Notes: generated by a model not told the origin, from the letters alone. DNA of 64,000 nt from a virus (IMGVR_UViG_3300036826_000588:25828-89827); one strand, 5' to 3'. Positions 16,221 to 24,087 are shown, counted from the stretch's first letter. Numbers and translations are program-made.

Positions 16221-16868
16221 TTACAAACCCCACCAGCGCACGTGGTCGCGGATCCAGAGGTAGGCGTGGCGCTTGCTTTCCCAGGCGCCGCGGATGTACT
16301 CCCACCCCACCACGCCAAGCACGGCGAAGACCAGGAAGGCGACGATCGTGCCGGCCAAGCTGGCTTCCTGCCGAGGGAAGAGATGGATGAGCTGGGGCCC
16401 CTCGGAGGCTGGAGTCGACCCCGAAGCAGCCGGCCCCTCGTTCGCGGCGCCCGAGCCCATCGTGGAGACGTTCTGCATCGTCAGCGATGGCGTCGAAGAT
16501 GGTGACGGAGAAGGCGAGGGCGCGGCGACGGCCGCCGCAGATGGAGGCGTCGGGAGCGCCAAGGGAGACGGAGTCGACTTGTGGCCAGACCCCGGCGTCG
16601 CCACCCCCAGGAGTTGAGTGCAATAGGCGAGCAGGGCTCTCTTGCGCTGCCCCTTCTCCGTGTTGGGGTCGCCAAGGAGTGCAGGATTGGCGGCGATCTC
16701 GGCGAGGAAGATCCGACACCACGCCCTTCCTGGCAGCGGCTGTGGCGTGGGGCTGGCCGACGGAGCGGCGGCGGAGGCCGGCGATGGCGTTGGAGTAGGA
16801 CCAGGAGTAGCGGCGATGAGCAACGGGGCCGCCACGAACAGCACGAGAACCATGAACGCGTGCACCAT
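16221..16868 (-). CDS. Secreted Pro/Ser-rich protein with C-terminal membrane anchor
   Basis: 215 residues. N-terminal hydrophobic signal (about 3-20), a Pro/Thr/Ser/Ala-rich linker, a small cysteine-containing helical domain (about 48-85), another low-complexity linker, and one membrane helix near 172-192 followed by a basic cytoplasmic tail. This is the architecture of a surface-displayed protein. It is downstream of the sortase gene, separated by a terminator. Confidence 0.75.
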   Translation of the reverse strand: MVHAFMVLVLFVAAPLLIAATPGPTPTPSPASAAAPSASPTPQPLPGRAWCRIFLAEIAANPALLGDPNTEKGQRKRALLAYCTQLLGVATPGSGHKSTPSPLALPTPPSAAAVAAPSPSPSPSSTPSLTMQNVSTMGSGAANEGPAASGSTPASEGPQLIHLFPRQEASLAGTIVAFLVFAVLGVVGWEYIRGAWESKRHAYLWIRDHVRWWGL

Positions 16869-17011
16869 TTTGGGGGGATCCTTCGGGATGGCAGGGTTGG
16901 CGCCGGCACGGGGGGTGCCGGGGTGGCCGGAGGGTACCGGCGTACTTCCAACGAGTGGAAGGGGGAAAGTACCTGCCTTTGTACCTGAATCGGGTCAGAC
17001 GAAGGAGGGGT

Positions 17012-17076
17012 TGGCCAGGAGCCCGAGAGAGGGGAAGGTCGGGGTAGACCGGGGGTTGGGCTCCTGGCCCAGGAGG
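17012..17076 (-). terminator. Long inverted repeat after sortase gene
   Basis: GGCCAGGAGCCC and its exact complement GGGCTCCTGGCC flank about 40 bases just past the sortase stop; likely a terminator. Confidence 0.55.
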
Positions 17077-17084
17077 AAGGACTG

Positions 17085-17699
17085 TCAGTTGGGGACCGGG
17101 TCTGCCTTGACCACCTGCCGGTGCGTGTACTGCGTCCCGTCCCACTTGCCGGTGCAGGTGATCAGGTACAGCTCCGCGGGCCCGCTCGTGCTGAACAGCT
17201 CGGGCAGGTTGGTGCCGGCCACGACGGACTTCGAGCTTGCAACCCGGTAGGAGAAGGTCAGGCCGTCCACGGTCATGACCTTGACGGTGGCGCCCACGAC
17301 GAGGCTGGAGAGCTTCCAGAAGACCGCCGGAGCGTCCTTGCCGTTCACCGGCCAGTCGAGGTGGCCGTCGAACGTGACGGCGCCGCTCGGATTACCCGGG
17401 GAGGCCCCGAGTGCGTACCAGCCTACGTTGACTGGTTTGGACGGCACGGCCATTTCGAGCGCCGCGGCGGCGCCCTTCGGGCGTGGGGACGCGAGCACTA
17501 CACCGAGCGCCTCCACGTCTGCGTTGACCCCGATTGAGTCGATCACCAGCCGCTGTGGCTGATGATCGACCGCGGGGGTGAGAGTTGCAGTTGGAGCGGC
17601 AGTCGGCGCGATCGGAGCGACCTTGGGCGTCCCAGCGGCCGCTTGTCCGCCACAGGCACCCAGGGCCAGGGCGGTCAGCAGCGCGACGACTCGCTTCAC
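17085..17699 (-). CDS. Sortase-family protein (lipoprotein-type N-terminus)
   Basis: 204 residues. Sortases are membrane transpeptidases that cut LPXTG-like signals and attach proteins to the cell wall. A signal with a lipobox-like LALGACGG (about 11-18) is followed by a Pro/Thr linker and a sortase barrel: catalytic His in GHLDWP (about 113), Cys in LITCTG (about 180) and Arg in YTHRQVV (about 192). The order and spacing fit class E/F sortases. GTG start lies four bases after the stop of its probable substrate gene. Confidence 0.85.
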   Translation of the reverse strand: MKRVVALLTALALGACGGQAAAGTPKVAPIAPTAAPTATLTPAVDHQPQRLVIDSIGVNADVEALGVVLASPRPKGAAAALEMAVPSKPVNVGWYALGASPGNPSGAVTFDGHLDWPVNGKDAPAVFWKLSSLVVGATVKVMTVDGLTFSYRVASSKSVVAGTNLPELFSTSGPAELYLITCTGKWDGTQYTHRQVVKADPVPN

Positions 17700-17703
17700 G
17701 GCT

Positions 17704-18516
17704 CTACGCCTGGCGGCCCGTGTCGGGCAGCCCGACCGAGGTGCTGGTCAGGACTGGGGTCGGAGTGGGCTCCGGAGTAGGCGTGCCGCTCGGCGTGGCC
17801 GTCGGCGTCGGGGTAGCCGCCACCTTGGGGGTCTCGGTCGCGCAGGCGTGCGCGAGCTTGATGGGCTTGCTGAGGTACTCGGTGAGCTTCAGGTGGGCCG
17901 GCACCGCAGGGACCCCAGGAATGGCAGGATGGCCCTGCGGGCCAGGGACCGCCGGCACGGCGGGGACCGCCGGCACTTCCGGCACGAAGTCCAGCCTGGG
18001 CAGTACGACCGTGGCGTCGGCGCAGTTCTCGTGCGCCGTGGTGCCGTTCACGATCTCGTTGACGAGCAGCTTCTCGCTCTCCCCGGCCTTCAGTGTTCCG
18101 ACGCTCCAGGCGCCGGTGCCGAGGCTGAAGGTGCCCTTCGTGGGGAAGGCGCCGCTGAAGAGGAGGTCCGCACCCAGGGAGGGCAGGACGTCGGCGACGG
18201 TGACGTTGGGCACGTCAAGCACCTTGCTCGGGTTGGAGACGGTGACCGTCCACTGGATCGTGTCCCCCACGGCGGGAGTGGCGTTGGAGACGGTCTTCTT
18301 GAGGTCGAGCACCTTGCACGCCGCCAACTGGTCTCCCAGCTTGGCGAGCTGCGCGGCCTCCAGGTCCGCGGGCGAGATGGCCGCTACGGTCTGGGCGTCG
18401 ACGACCCGACACAGCGTCGGGAGATCGTTCGTCGCCGTTGCGGCTGCCGGCGTGGCCCCCATGGCGAGGACCAGCGAAGCAGCGGCCGCGGAGGCGCTGA
18501 GAAGTCGTCGAATCAC
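17704..18516 (-). CDS. DUF11-like surface protein ending in LPDTG
   Basis: 270 residues from GTG 18516, chosen for the CAGGAGG ribosome-binding site. Signal peptide (about 1-28), helical domain (30-70), a DUF11-like beta domain (about 70-160; TVSNATPAVGDTIQWTVTVSNP), collagen-like VPAVP repeats (about 180-205), a Pro/Thr linker, and LPDTG five residues from the end. The hydrophobic stretch and basic tail that normally follow LPXTG are absent. The adjacent sortase is the likely partner. Confidence 0.8.
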   Translation of the reverse strand: MIRRLLSASAAAASLVLAMGATPAAATATNDLPTLCRVVDAQTVAAISPADLEAAQLAKLGDQLAACKVLDLKKTVSNATPAVGDTIQWTVTVSNPSKVLDVPNVTVADVLPSLGADLLFSGAFPTKGTFSLGTGAWSVGTLKAGESEKLLVNEIVNGTTAHENCADATVVLPRLDFVPEVPAVPAVPAVPGPQGHPAIPGVPAVPAHLKLTEYLSKPIKLAHACATETPKVAATPTPTATPSGTPTPEPTPTPVLTSTSVGLPDTGRQA

Positions 18517-19289
18517 GGAGATGGGAACCTCCTGACGTAGTGCCGCAGCTCGGCGGCCGCCGGCCGAGCGAACGACGTTGGCGAGAGGGTGGCGGCACAT
18601 GGTCTACCCCACAGGAAAGCCCTGCTGTCGTCACAACGCGGCCGAAGCCGAAAGGGGTACGTCCTGGACGACAAATCTTCACTCCGGCTTCGCAGGGAAG
18701 GCTTGGAAGGAAGGCGGCCGGCCGGCTCGGCTGGGAGAGACCGACCACCTTCCGGAGGGAGGGAGGGCATGTGTATACGGCCAGGTACCGGAAGGCACCT
18801 GACGATTGTCAGTTTCCCAACTCCCGGGAGACTGCGGATGCCTCCCGGGAACCGGGCAACCATGTTCAGGCGGAAGGTGCTGTTGAGCTTCCAAACCTTC
18901 CAGACGCTCCTTCTCGGGGATCTGGTCGGTGTTCCGAGAGAAAGATTTGCCCGACCAGGGTCCCATCTGGTATGGTCGCCGCCGCCTGGCCTGTTTGGGA
19001 GTGGGAGCGGACGAGCGAAAGGATGGAGAAGCAACGACTGGCGCCGCGGGGGAAACGCCGCAGGAGGTTGCACCACTGGCGGACCGGGGCGGACCGGAGG
19101 GGGACTCCTCTCGGGCCCGCTGATGTATGGCTACTGACTGTCACGCGCGCGCGAAACGTGTGTGCGATAGCACATCACCTTTGGAAAAGCAGCCCTCGAC
19201 ATTCCTTGACTCGTTCAGTTAATCTCCCGTTTGCAACTTTTACGCAACAGAGCAAGGGGCCCTCGGGAGGGCTGACGGGAGGTGGCCGT
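18517..19289. other. Long divergent intergenic region
   Basis: No convincing gene in 773 bases between the LPDTG gene (-) and the sigma factor (+). Inverted repeats are present: TCCCGGGAG/CTCCCGGGA with an 11-base loop near 18821-18850, and TGTGC-GATA-GCACA near 19160. A TTGACT hexamer lies at about 19206. Probably holds promoters for both directions. Confidence 0.45.
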
Positions 19290-19838
19290 GTGGTGAACGG
19301 CGAGGATTCGGCGTACGTTCAACGAACTCAGTTTGATGCCCTCTACACGTCCAACAGGACGCGGGTTTACCGGACGGTCCGCGGCATCGTGCTGGATCCG
19401 ACGGCCGCAGAGGATCTGACTCAGGAGACCTTCGAGCGGACGTTCCGCTGGATGCTGTCTCACGAGTCGACCGATGTCAACGCCCTCCTTCATCGGGTCG
19501 CGGTCAACACCTCGATCTCCCACCTTCGTCGCCAGCGCCTCACCCGCCTGCTACCCTTCAAGCTGGGCCCGATCGGCAATGCTTCTTCTGGACTTGAGCA
19601 GGTTGAAGCGCGTGACTTGGCAACGCAGGCGCTGGCAGCTCTCACGCCCAAGCTGAGGGTTGTCGTGATCCTTCACTTCTATAGCGACATGACTCGGGAT
19701 GAGATCGCCGCCACCCTGGGCATTCCGCCGAACACCGTGGCGTCGCGGATGGCCGCAGCGGTCAAGACGATGCGCCGGGTGATGGGTGGTGGCGCGGGCC
19801 CTACATGCCAGAAGGGGGCGGAAGGCAATGCGGGTTAG
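19290..19838 (+). CDS. ECF-type RNA polymerase sigma factor
   Basis: 182 residues from GTG 19290, with GGGAGGTG six bases upstream. Region 2 includes DPTAAEDLTQETFERTF (about 36-52); region 4 includes LTPKLRVVVILHFYSDMTRDEIAATLGIPPNTV (helix-turn-helix, about 118-152). It would redirect RNA polymerase to a small set of promoters, perhaps the envelope genes around it. The downstream overlapping membrane protein is the likely anti-sigma partner. Confidence 0.85.
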   Translation: MVNGEDSAYVQRTQFDALYTSNRTRVYRTVRGIVLDPTAAEDLTQETFERTFRWMLSHESTDVNALLHRVAVNTSISHLRRQRLTRLLPFKLGPIGNASSGLEQVEARDLATQALAALTPKLRVVVILHFYSDMTRDEIAATLGIPPNTVASRMAAAVKTMRRVMGGGAGPTCQKGAEGNAG

Positions 19839-20583
19839 TAGTCGTGCCGATACGGAGCTCGGTCAAGAGTTCCCCGAAGCGGAGATCCTCCGGCGGCGGA
19901 TTGCGAGCTGGCAGCCGACAGAGCGGCTGCCGCTCTACTGGTTGCGTGTACTACCGGATCCTCCATCGCGGAGAAGCCGGAGGCTGCGTACGGTGCTGGT
20001 CGTCGCGGTTGTGGCTGGCGCGCTCGTGCTGACCCTCTCGACCGTCGGCAGCTCCAACAGGATGAACCTGTGGAGTTCGATGCAAAACGCCGCCAACGAG
20101 GCGATGAAGCAGCTCGTACCGCCGAGCCCGGTCTCCTCGCCGCTGCCGTCCGACCGGCCGGTCGGGAGCGTGCAGTCGCCGCCGAGCCAGGCCGCCGCTC
20201 CAGCTCCGACGGCGGAGGCGGTCGCGGCGAATCCGCCGGCCCCGGCGGCGAGCGCGAGTGCCCCGAGCAGCCACGGTGGCGGCGGCACGGCTGCGCCCGG
20301 CCCCGTCAACGTCACGGTCACCTCCGTCCCTGCTGGCACGAAGGACCAGGGCGTTTCGGTCGGCGCGCCGCCGCAGGGCGTCATGACCGGCTCGGTCAGC
20401 GAGGGGCCCATCTACGCGGGCGGAACGATCTACCAGAACGGTGTGACCGGCTGCCTGGGTGTGATCGACCAGACCACCGAGACGATCGTCTGCGGCACGG
20501 TGGCGCTGCCGGTCGACGTTCCGCTGCCCACCCTGCCGGCGCCGAAGGTGCCCGACGCAACGAAGGTGACGTCTGCTCCGTGA
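19828..20583 (+). CDS. Membrane protein, possible anti-sigma factor
   Basis: 251 residues; ATG 19828 overlaps the sigma gene by 11 bases. A short cytoplasmic N-terminus (about 50 residues), one membrane helix (VLVVAVVAGALVL), then an extracellular Pro/Ser/Ala-rich region and a small Gly-rich beta domain with two Cys. Position after an ECF sigma gene is typical of an anti-sigma factor, but no zinc-finger anti-sigma motif is seen, so the role is inferred. Confidence 0.65.
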   Translation: MRVSSRADTELGQEFPEAEILRRRIASWQPTERLPLYWLRVLPDPPSRRSRRLRTVLVVAVVAGALVLTLSTVGSSNRMNLWSSMQNAANEAMKQLVPPSPVSSPLPSDRPVGSVQSPPSQAAAPAPTAEAVAANPPAPAASASAPSSHGGGGTAAPGPVNVTVTSVPAGTKDQGVSVGAPPQGVMTGSVSEGPIYAGGTIYQNGVTGCLGVIDQTTETIVCGTVALPVDVPLPTLPAPKVPDATKVTSAP

Positions 20584-20714
20584 AGCGGCTCCTGCGGATG
20601 GGGGGAGGCTTCGGCCTGGGATTCGTCATGGGGCTCCCGGCCGGCGCCATCATCGGCTTCGCCGTCTTCCTGGGCCTGATGTGCGCCCCCTACTCGGGCT
20701 GTCGCGCATGGTGA
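20580..20714 (+). CDS. Small membrane protein
   Basis: 44 residues, GTGA overlap. Almost entirely one Gly-rich membrane helix (FGLGFVMGLPAGAIIGFAVF). Coupled to both neighbours. Confidence 0.6.
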   Translation: MKRLLRMGGGFGLGFVMGLPAGAIIGFAVFLGLMCAPYSGCRAW

Positions 20715-21247
20715 CGCGCGCGCCCGCGGGCCTGCGCTGGCTCGCCACCGCTCTCGCTCTGGCCGCCTGCGCGGCACTCGTCGGTTGCTCTGGCGTGGCT
20801 ACTACCGCGAAGCGCGGTAGCGAGGTCGCCACGGCCACGCCGACTCCGGCGCCCAAGCCGCCGACCACCGAACAGATTCAGGCGGCGTTCAAGACGGCTG
20901 GCCTGCCCATCGATGGCTACACCGTGTTCACGGTGGAGAACGACGACAACCACCTCCTCGGCCGTCCGAACCAGTACGTGGCCAAGATGTCCTGGCACGA
21001 CTCCCGTCTTCGGGCGCCGCTGCACCCGGGCGACCTCACGGTCGAGGACGGCGGTTCCATCGAAATCTTCGCGGCCGCCGCCGACCGAGCGCCGCGAGAG
21101 AAGTACGTCCATGCCACCACCAGCGCCGTAAGCGCCTTCGCCGAGTACGAATACGACGTCGGCGAGTTCGCGTTCCTGCGCTTGACCCACTTTCTGACCC
21201 CCGACCAGGCTGCGGCGTACAAGGCAGCTCTCGCCGGGACCGCATAG
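20708..21247 (+). CDS. Lipoprotein
   Basis: 179 residues, ATG 20708 overlapping the previous gene. Signal peptide ending in lipobox LVGC (about 23-26), a short Pro/Thr linker, then a compact alpha/beta domain with no recognised family. Last gene of the sigma-factor operon. Confidence 0.7.
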   Translation: MVTRAPAGLRWLATALALAACAALVGCSGVATTAKRGSEVATATPTPAPKPPTTEQIQAAFKTAGLPIDGYTVFTVENDDNHLLGRPNQYVAKMSWHDSRLRAPLHPGDLTVEDGGSIEIFAAAADRAPREKYVHATTSAVSAFAEYEYDVGEFAFLRLTHFLTPDQAAAYKAALAGTA

Positions 21248-21300
21248 GCACCTGCCCGGGTCGCTTCGCGCGCGCGAGGCGGTAGCGTTGAAATTGGGTG

Positions 21301-21329
21301 TTGACCTCCGCTCCACCGTGGTGTATGGT
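21301..21329 (+). promoter_or_regulatory. Promoter of the first tRNA cluster
   Basis: TTGACC (21301-21306), 17-base spacer, TATGGT (21324-21329). The second cluster has the same arrangement at 32262-32290, including a GTG nine bases after the -10 box. Confidence 0.75.
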
Positions 21330-21338
21330 CAAAGCGTC

Positions 21339-21464
21339 GTGAGGACACAACCCTTCTTCGTCAACCAGCAGCCGTGCATCGCCCGTGTGGGCGATCCCAT
21401 GGCACCCTGGCATGCCGTCGAAGGCCAGGCCCTCGGGACGAAGGAGGTAGGAGCGGGTAGGTAG
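21339..21464 (+). CDS. Possible leader peptide of tRNA cluster 1
   Basis: A 41-codon frame opening with GTG nine bases after TATGGT, so nearly leaderless. It resembles no family. It contains one of two identical GCCAGGCCC copies that can pair with the terminator stem downstream, which suggests a leader ORF of an attenuator rather than a functional protein. Confidence 0.4.
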   Translation: MRTQPFFVNQQPCIARVGDPMAPWHAVEGQALGTKEVGAGR

Positions 21465-21526
21465 AGCTCCGAAGCTCCGGAACCCGCTCCCGAAGGGCCT
21501 GGCAGGACGCCAGGCCCTTCGTCGTT
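21424..21526 (+). promoter_or_regulatory. Attenuator-like RNA switch
   Basis: GGGCCTGGC (21495-21503) can pair either with GCCAGGCCC at 21509-21517, forming a hairpin followed by TTCGTCGTT, or with an identical GCCAGGCCC at 21424-21432 inside the leader ORF. The two pairings exclude each other, as in classical transcription attenuation. Confidence 0.55.
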
Positions 21527-21605
21527 GTAGGGGCGCGGAGTCGCCCCGATCGTCCGGCTGAACTTTGTCATCCGAATAGAGCGAAGAACACCAACGGTGG
21601 CGGCT

Positions 21606-21678
21606 GCTCGTGGGGCCCGCTGGCGTGGGCGCCTGCCTGTCGAGCAGGAACAGGACGGTTCGATTCCGTTCACGAGCG
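21606..21678 (+). tRNA. tRNA-Asp(GTC)
   Basis: Acceptor GCTCGTG/CACGAGC, anticodon loop CTGTCGA, T arm GACGG-TTCGATT-CCGTT, discriminator G, no encoded CCA. First tRNA of cluster 1. Confidence 0.9.
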
Positions 21679-21727
21679 CCGCCACCTCTTTTCAGCCATG
21701 CCGCATCGGGCTGTACCGTTCTCGGCA

Positions 21728-21952
21728 ATGGCTGACCAGAGTGAGCAGCAGACAGGAACGTTGGCCGCGCGCGTCGACGTGATGCTCGTGAGCACCGAGA
21801 AGGATGGGCCGCAAGGGTTGCGGACCTTCGTTTCGGTTCGGAGGACAGACTTCCTCCTGGAGATCGCGGAGGCGCTCCACACTGCGGCGGAGGCGATGGA
21901 AGACCACGCAACAGCGGGCTCTCCATCGCCTCCGCGACAGACGAACGACTGA
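21728..21952 (+). CDS. Small hypothetical protein
   Basis: 74 residues; ATG 21728 follows a TACCGT box by eight bases. Beta strands then an amphipathic helix (LLEIAEALHTAAEAME). Sits between tRNAs; unknown function. Confidence 0.5.
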   Translation: MADQSEQQTGTLAARVDVMLVSTEKDGPQGLRTFVSVRRTDFLLEIAEALHTAAEAMEDHATAGSPSPPRQTND

Positions 21953-21965
21953 CGGACGGTTCGGT

Positions 21966-22039
21966 TGGGGGGTGGCCAAGTTGGTAAGGCGCCGGGCCCT
22001 GAACTCGGAGACGCGGAGGTTCAAGTCCTCCTCCCCCAG
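21966..22039 (+). tRNA. tRNA-Gln(CTG)
   Basis: Acceptor TGGGGGG/TCCCCCA, D arm GCC-AAGTTGGTAA-GGC, anticodon loop CCCTGAA (C rather than T at position 33), T arm GGAGG-TTCAAGT-CCTCC, discriminator G, no CCA. Confidence 0.85.
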
Positions 22040-22056
22040 CCGAGCCGATCCGACAC

Positions 22057-22145
22057 TCCAGGGATGCTGTGACGGTATTGGCGGCCGGGCTTTGAACTCG
22101 GTGGGGCGAGAGCCCTCGGGGGTTCGACTCCCTCCCCTGGAACCA
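22057..22145 (+). tRNA. tRNA with anticodon TTG on a class II body
   Basis: Acceptor TCCAGGG/CCCTGGA, anticodon stem CCGGG/CTCGG with loop CTTTGAA (anticodon TTG, Gln), T arm GGGGG-TTCGACT-CCCTC, discriminator A, CCA encoded. The variable region is a long arm (GGGC-GAGA-GCCC), expected only for Leu, Ser or Tyr tRNAs. Amino-acid identity is therefore uncertain. Confidence 0.75.
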
Positions 22146-22225
22146 GCAGCTACCATGGATCCATGACGAAGCCACTGCTATGACGGCCCCGGACTGGCCG
22201 AGGCCGATCCACAGGAGGCTTTGCC

Positions 22226-22492
22226 GTGTACCGCATGACCCTCTTCCTCCCGCCTTGGGCCGTCAGCACCGATGACCAGGCGATGGAAGTCTGCGATCAG
22301 ATCGCCACGCTGTGCGACCAGCTCCTGGGCCGCCCCAGCTCGGGCGAGTCGAAGCTCACGTACGTCCTGACCAGCGAGGTCGACGAAGACGAAGATGACG
22401 ACGACGCCCAGGACCGGTGGATGCAGGAGAACCTGTTCCACCCGCGCGTGCGCGGCGTCATCATCCCGCGTCCGGTCGGCGAACTTCAGTAG
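22226..22492 (+). CDS. Acidic hypothetical protein
   Basis: 88 residues, GTG 22226 with AGGAGG seven bases upstream. Beta-alpha N-terminal part, then an EDEDDDD acidic run and a short C-terminal beta segment. Ends two bases before the next tRNA. Unknown function. Confidence 0.65.
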   Translation: MYRMTLFLPPWAVSTDDQAMEVCDQIATLCDQLLGRPSSGESKLTYVLTSEVDEDEDDDDAQDRWMQENLFHPRVRGVIIPRPVGELQ

Positions 22493-22493
22493 T

Positions 22494-22569
22494 GCGGGCG
22501 TAGCTCAGTTGGCAGAGCGCGGGCTTGCCAAGTCCGAGGCCGCGGGTTCGAGGCCCGCCGCTCGCTCCA
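22494..22569 (+). tRNA. tRNA-Gly(GCC)
   Basis: Acceptor GCGGGCG/CGCTCGC, loop TTGCCAA, T arm GCGGG-TTCGAGG-CCCGC, discriminator T, CCA encoded. Confidence 0.9.
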
Positions 22570-22574
22570 CCCGA

Positions 22575-22649
22575 GGGCTCGTAGCCGAGTCTGGTCAGGC
22601 ACCGGTCTGCAAAACCGGTACGACGCCAGTTCAAATCTGGCCGAGCCCT
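22575..22649 (+). tRNA. tRNA-Cys(GCA)
   Basis: Acceptor GGGCTCG/CGAGCCC, stem CCGGT/ACCGG with loop CTGCAAA, T arm GCCAG-TTCAAAT-CTGGC, discriminator T as usual for Cys, no CCA. Confidence 0.9.
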
Positions 22650-22666
22650 CCGGTGGAACCCTCTCG

Positions 22667-22978
22667 TCAGAGCGGCTGGATGACCAGGCGCGACGGTTTG
22701 CCGCTGGCCTCCAGGGCCGCGTTGACGAACGAGATCGCGTCGATGATGGCCATCGTGATGTCTTCCGGATCGTAGCCATGGAGGACGCTGGCGCTTCCAG
22801 CGCTGCTCTCGATGTCCTTGGCGCTCACGATGACGACGGCGCGCACGTCGGCGGCCTCCGGGCCGAGCTCCACGAGCACCTGTCTCATGTGATCGGCGAT
22901 GCGGCTCAGTCGGTTCGGCGGTTCGAACGCCTTCCAGGCGCCGGGCGTCAGGCCGTCAGGCACGATGAACTCGGTCAT
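22667..22978 (-). CDS. Hypothetical protein
   Basis: 103 residues; ATG 22978 follows a GATACT box by six bases. Two alpha/beta halves; conserved-looking MRQVLVELGPEA and a C-terminal helix. Its promoter overlaps the start of the tRNA-Phe gene on the other strand. Unknown function. Confidence 0.6.
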   Translation of the reverse strand: MTEFIVPDGLTPGAWKAFEPPNRLSRIADHMRQVLVELGPEAADVRAVVIVSAKDIESSAGSASVLHGYDPEDITMAIIDAISFVNAALEASGKPSRLVIQPL

Positions 22979-22996
22979 GTGACCAGTATCGACCAC

Positions 22997-23073
22997 GCCG
23001 AGGTAGCTCAGATGGTAAGAGCGCTCGCCTGAAAAGCGAGAGGCCGCTGGCCCGAACCCAGCTCTCGGCGCCA
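22997..23073 (+). tRNA. tRNA-Phe(GAA)
   Basis: Acceptor GCCGAGG/TCTCGGC, loop CTGAAAA, T arm GCTGG-CCCGAAC-CCAGC with an unusual loop lacking TT, discriminator G, CCA encoded. Confidence 0.85.
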
Positions 23074-23296
23074 CCTTCCCCGGTGGATCGGGTTTGCAGC
23101 TCCGCTGACGACGGATGGGACGATCGTCTGCCGGCGGCAACGTCGGCACCCGCGAACGCGGCATAGCCGATCGCCCTGGTCAGGCGTCGAGCTCGCCCGA
23201 TCCCCGGGGAAGGTGGTAGGATTGCAGCGTACGCCCCCGGTCCGCCTCTCACGGAAGCCGCCGGGGGCATGGCTTCTCCCTCCAGCGCTTCGCCGT

Positions 23297-23372
23297 GCCC
23301 GGGTAGCTCAGATGGGAGAGCGCCTGTGTCACATACAGGAGGCCACTGGTTCGAGGCCAGTCCTGGGCACCA
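23297..23372 (+). tRNA. tRNA-Val(CAC)
   Basis: Acceptor GCCCGGG/CCTGGGC, stem CCTGT/ACAGG with loop GTCACAT, T arm ACTGG-TTCGAGG-CCAGT, discriminator A, CCA encoded. Confidence 0.9.
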
Positions 23373-23475
23373 ATCCCTTCCGCATCTTCGCTGGGAGGAG
23401 CCGGACAGTAGTCGCTGACGAGCGGTGAAGGTGCCGACGAGCCGCCAGCTCGCTCCCTCCAGCGGCGATGCGTAC

Positions 23476-23550
23476 GCCCGAGTAGCTCAACGGTAGAGCG
23501 CCAGCATGACACGCTGGAGGCAGGAGGGTCGGCACCTCCCTTGGGCACCA
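23476..23550 (+). tRNA. tRNA-Val(GAC)
   Basis: Acceptor GCCCGAG/CTTGGGC, stem CCAGC/GCTGG with loop ATGACAC, T arm GGAGG-GTCGGCA-CCTCC with an atypical loop, discriminator A, CCA encoded. Confidence 0.85.
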
Positions 23551-23554
23551 ACAC

Positions 23555-23640
23555 TGGCAGGTGGCCGAGAGGTAAGGCGCCCGGCTGTTAACCGGAGACC
23601 ACCGAGAGGTGCGCGGGTTCAAGTCCTGCCCTGCCAGCCA
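23555..23640 (+). tRNA. tRNA with anticodon GTT on a Ser-like class II body
   Basis: Acceptor TGGCAGG/CCTGCCA, Ser-like D arm (GGCCGAGAGGTAAGGC), loop CTGTTAA (anticodon GTT, Asn), long variable arm CACC-GAGA-GGTG, T arm GCGGG-TTCAAGT-CCTGC, discriminator G, CCA encoded. Anticodon says Asn, body and G73 say Ser. Confidence 0.75.
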
Positions 23641-23668
23641 ATCCCTACAACCACGTTGAGCTGCTGAT

Positions 23669-23744
23669 CGGGCGGTGGCGCAGTAGGCAGCGCGCTTGGC
23701 TGGGGGCCAAGAGGTCGTCGGTTCGAGACCGACTCGCCCGACCA
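23669..23744 (+). tRNA. tRNA-Pro(GGG)
   Basis: Acceptor CGGGCGG/TCGCCCG, stem CTTGG/CCAAG with loop CTGGGGG, T arm GTCGG-TTCGAGA-CCGAC, discriminator A, CCA encoded. Confidence 0.9.
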
Positions 23745-23810
23745 GCAGCTCAACATCGGGGTCGAGCGGCGCCCTGACGGGGGTCGCTCGGCGCCGGCCC
23801 TTCACAACAT

Positions 23811-23888
23811 CGCGCGGCAGAGCAGTCAGGAGTGCTCGCTTGCCCCGGACGCAAGAGATCGGTGGTTCGAGTCCACCTCGCGCGACCA
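23811..23888 (+). tRNA. tRNA-Pro(CGG)
   Basis: Acceptor CGCGCGG/TCGCGCG, stem CTTGC/GCAAG with loop CCCGGAC (C at position 33), T arm GGTGG-TTCGAGT-CCACC, discriminator A, CCA encoded. Confidence 0.85.
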
Positions 23889-23937
23889 GCAACTTTCCTC
23901 CGCAGACCCTGGACGATCGGCGGTCCGTTTGAGTACC

Positions 23938-24087
23938 ATGCTCGCTGGCATGCGAATGGCAGCGTGGGCGTGGGTGGGTTGTGGCATTGGTGCGTTCTTG
24001 GCGGGTGTGGGCGTGGGCATGGTGCTCGGGTACTACGGCTTCATCCACGGCTGGTTCTGGATGCCACTCCCGCCGCCTGTGATGTAG
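23938..24087 (+). CDS. Small membrane protein
   Basis: 49 residues, mostly one Gly/Ala/Val-rich membrane segment with an aromatic C-terminus (YYGFIHGWFWM). Start follows GAGTACC directly. Followed by a strong hairpin. Confidence 0.5.
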   Translation: MLAGMRMAAWAWVGCGIGAFLAGVGVGMVLGYYGFIHGWFWMPLPPPVM

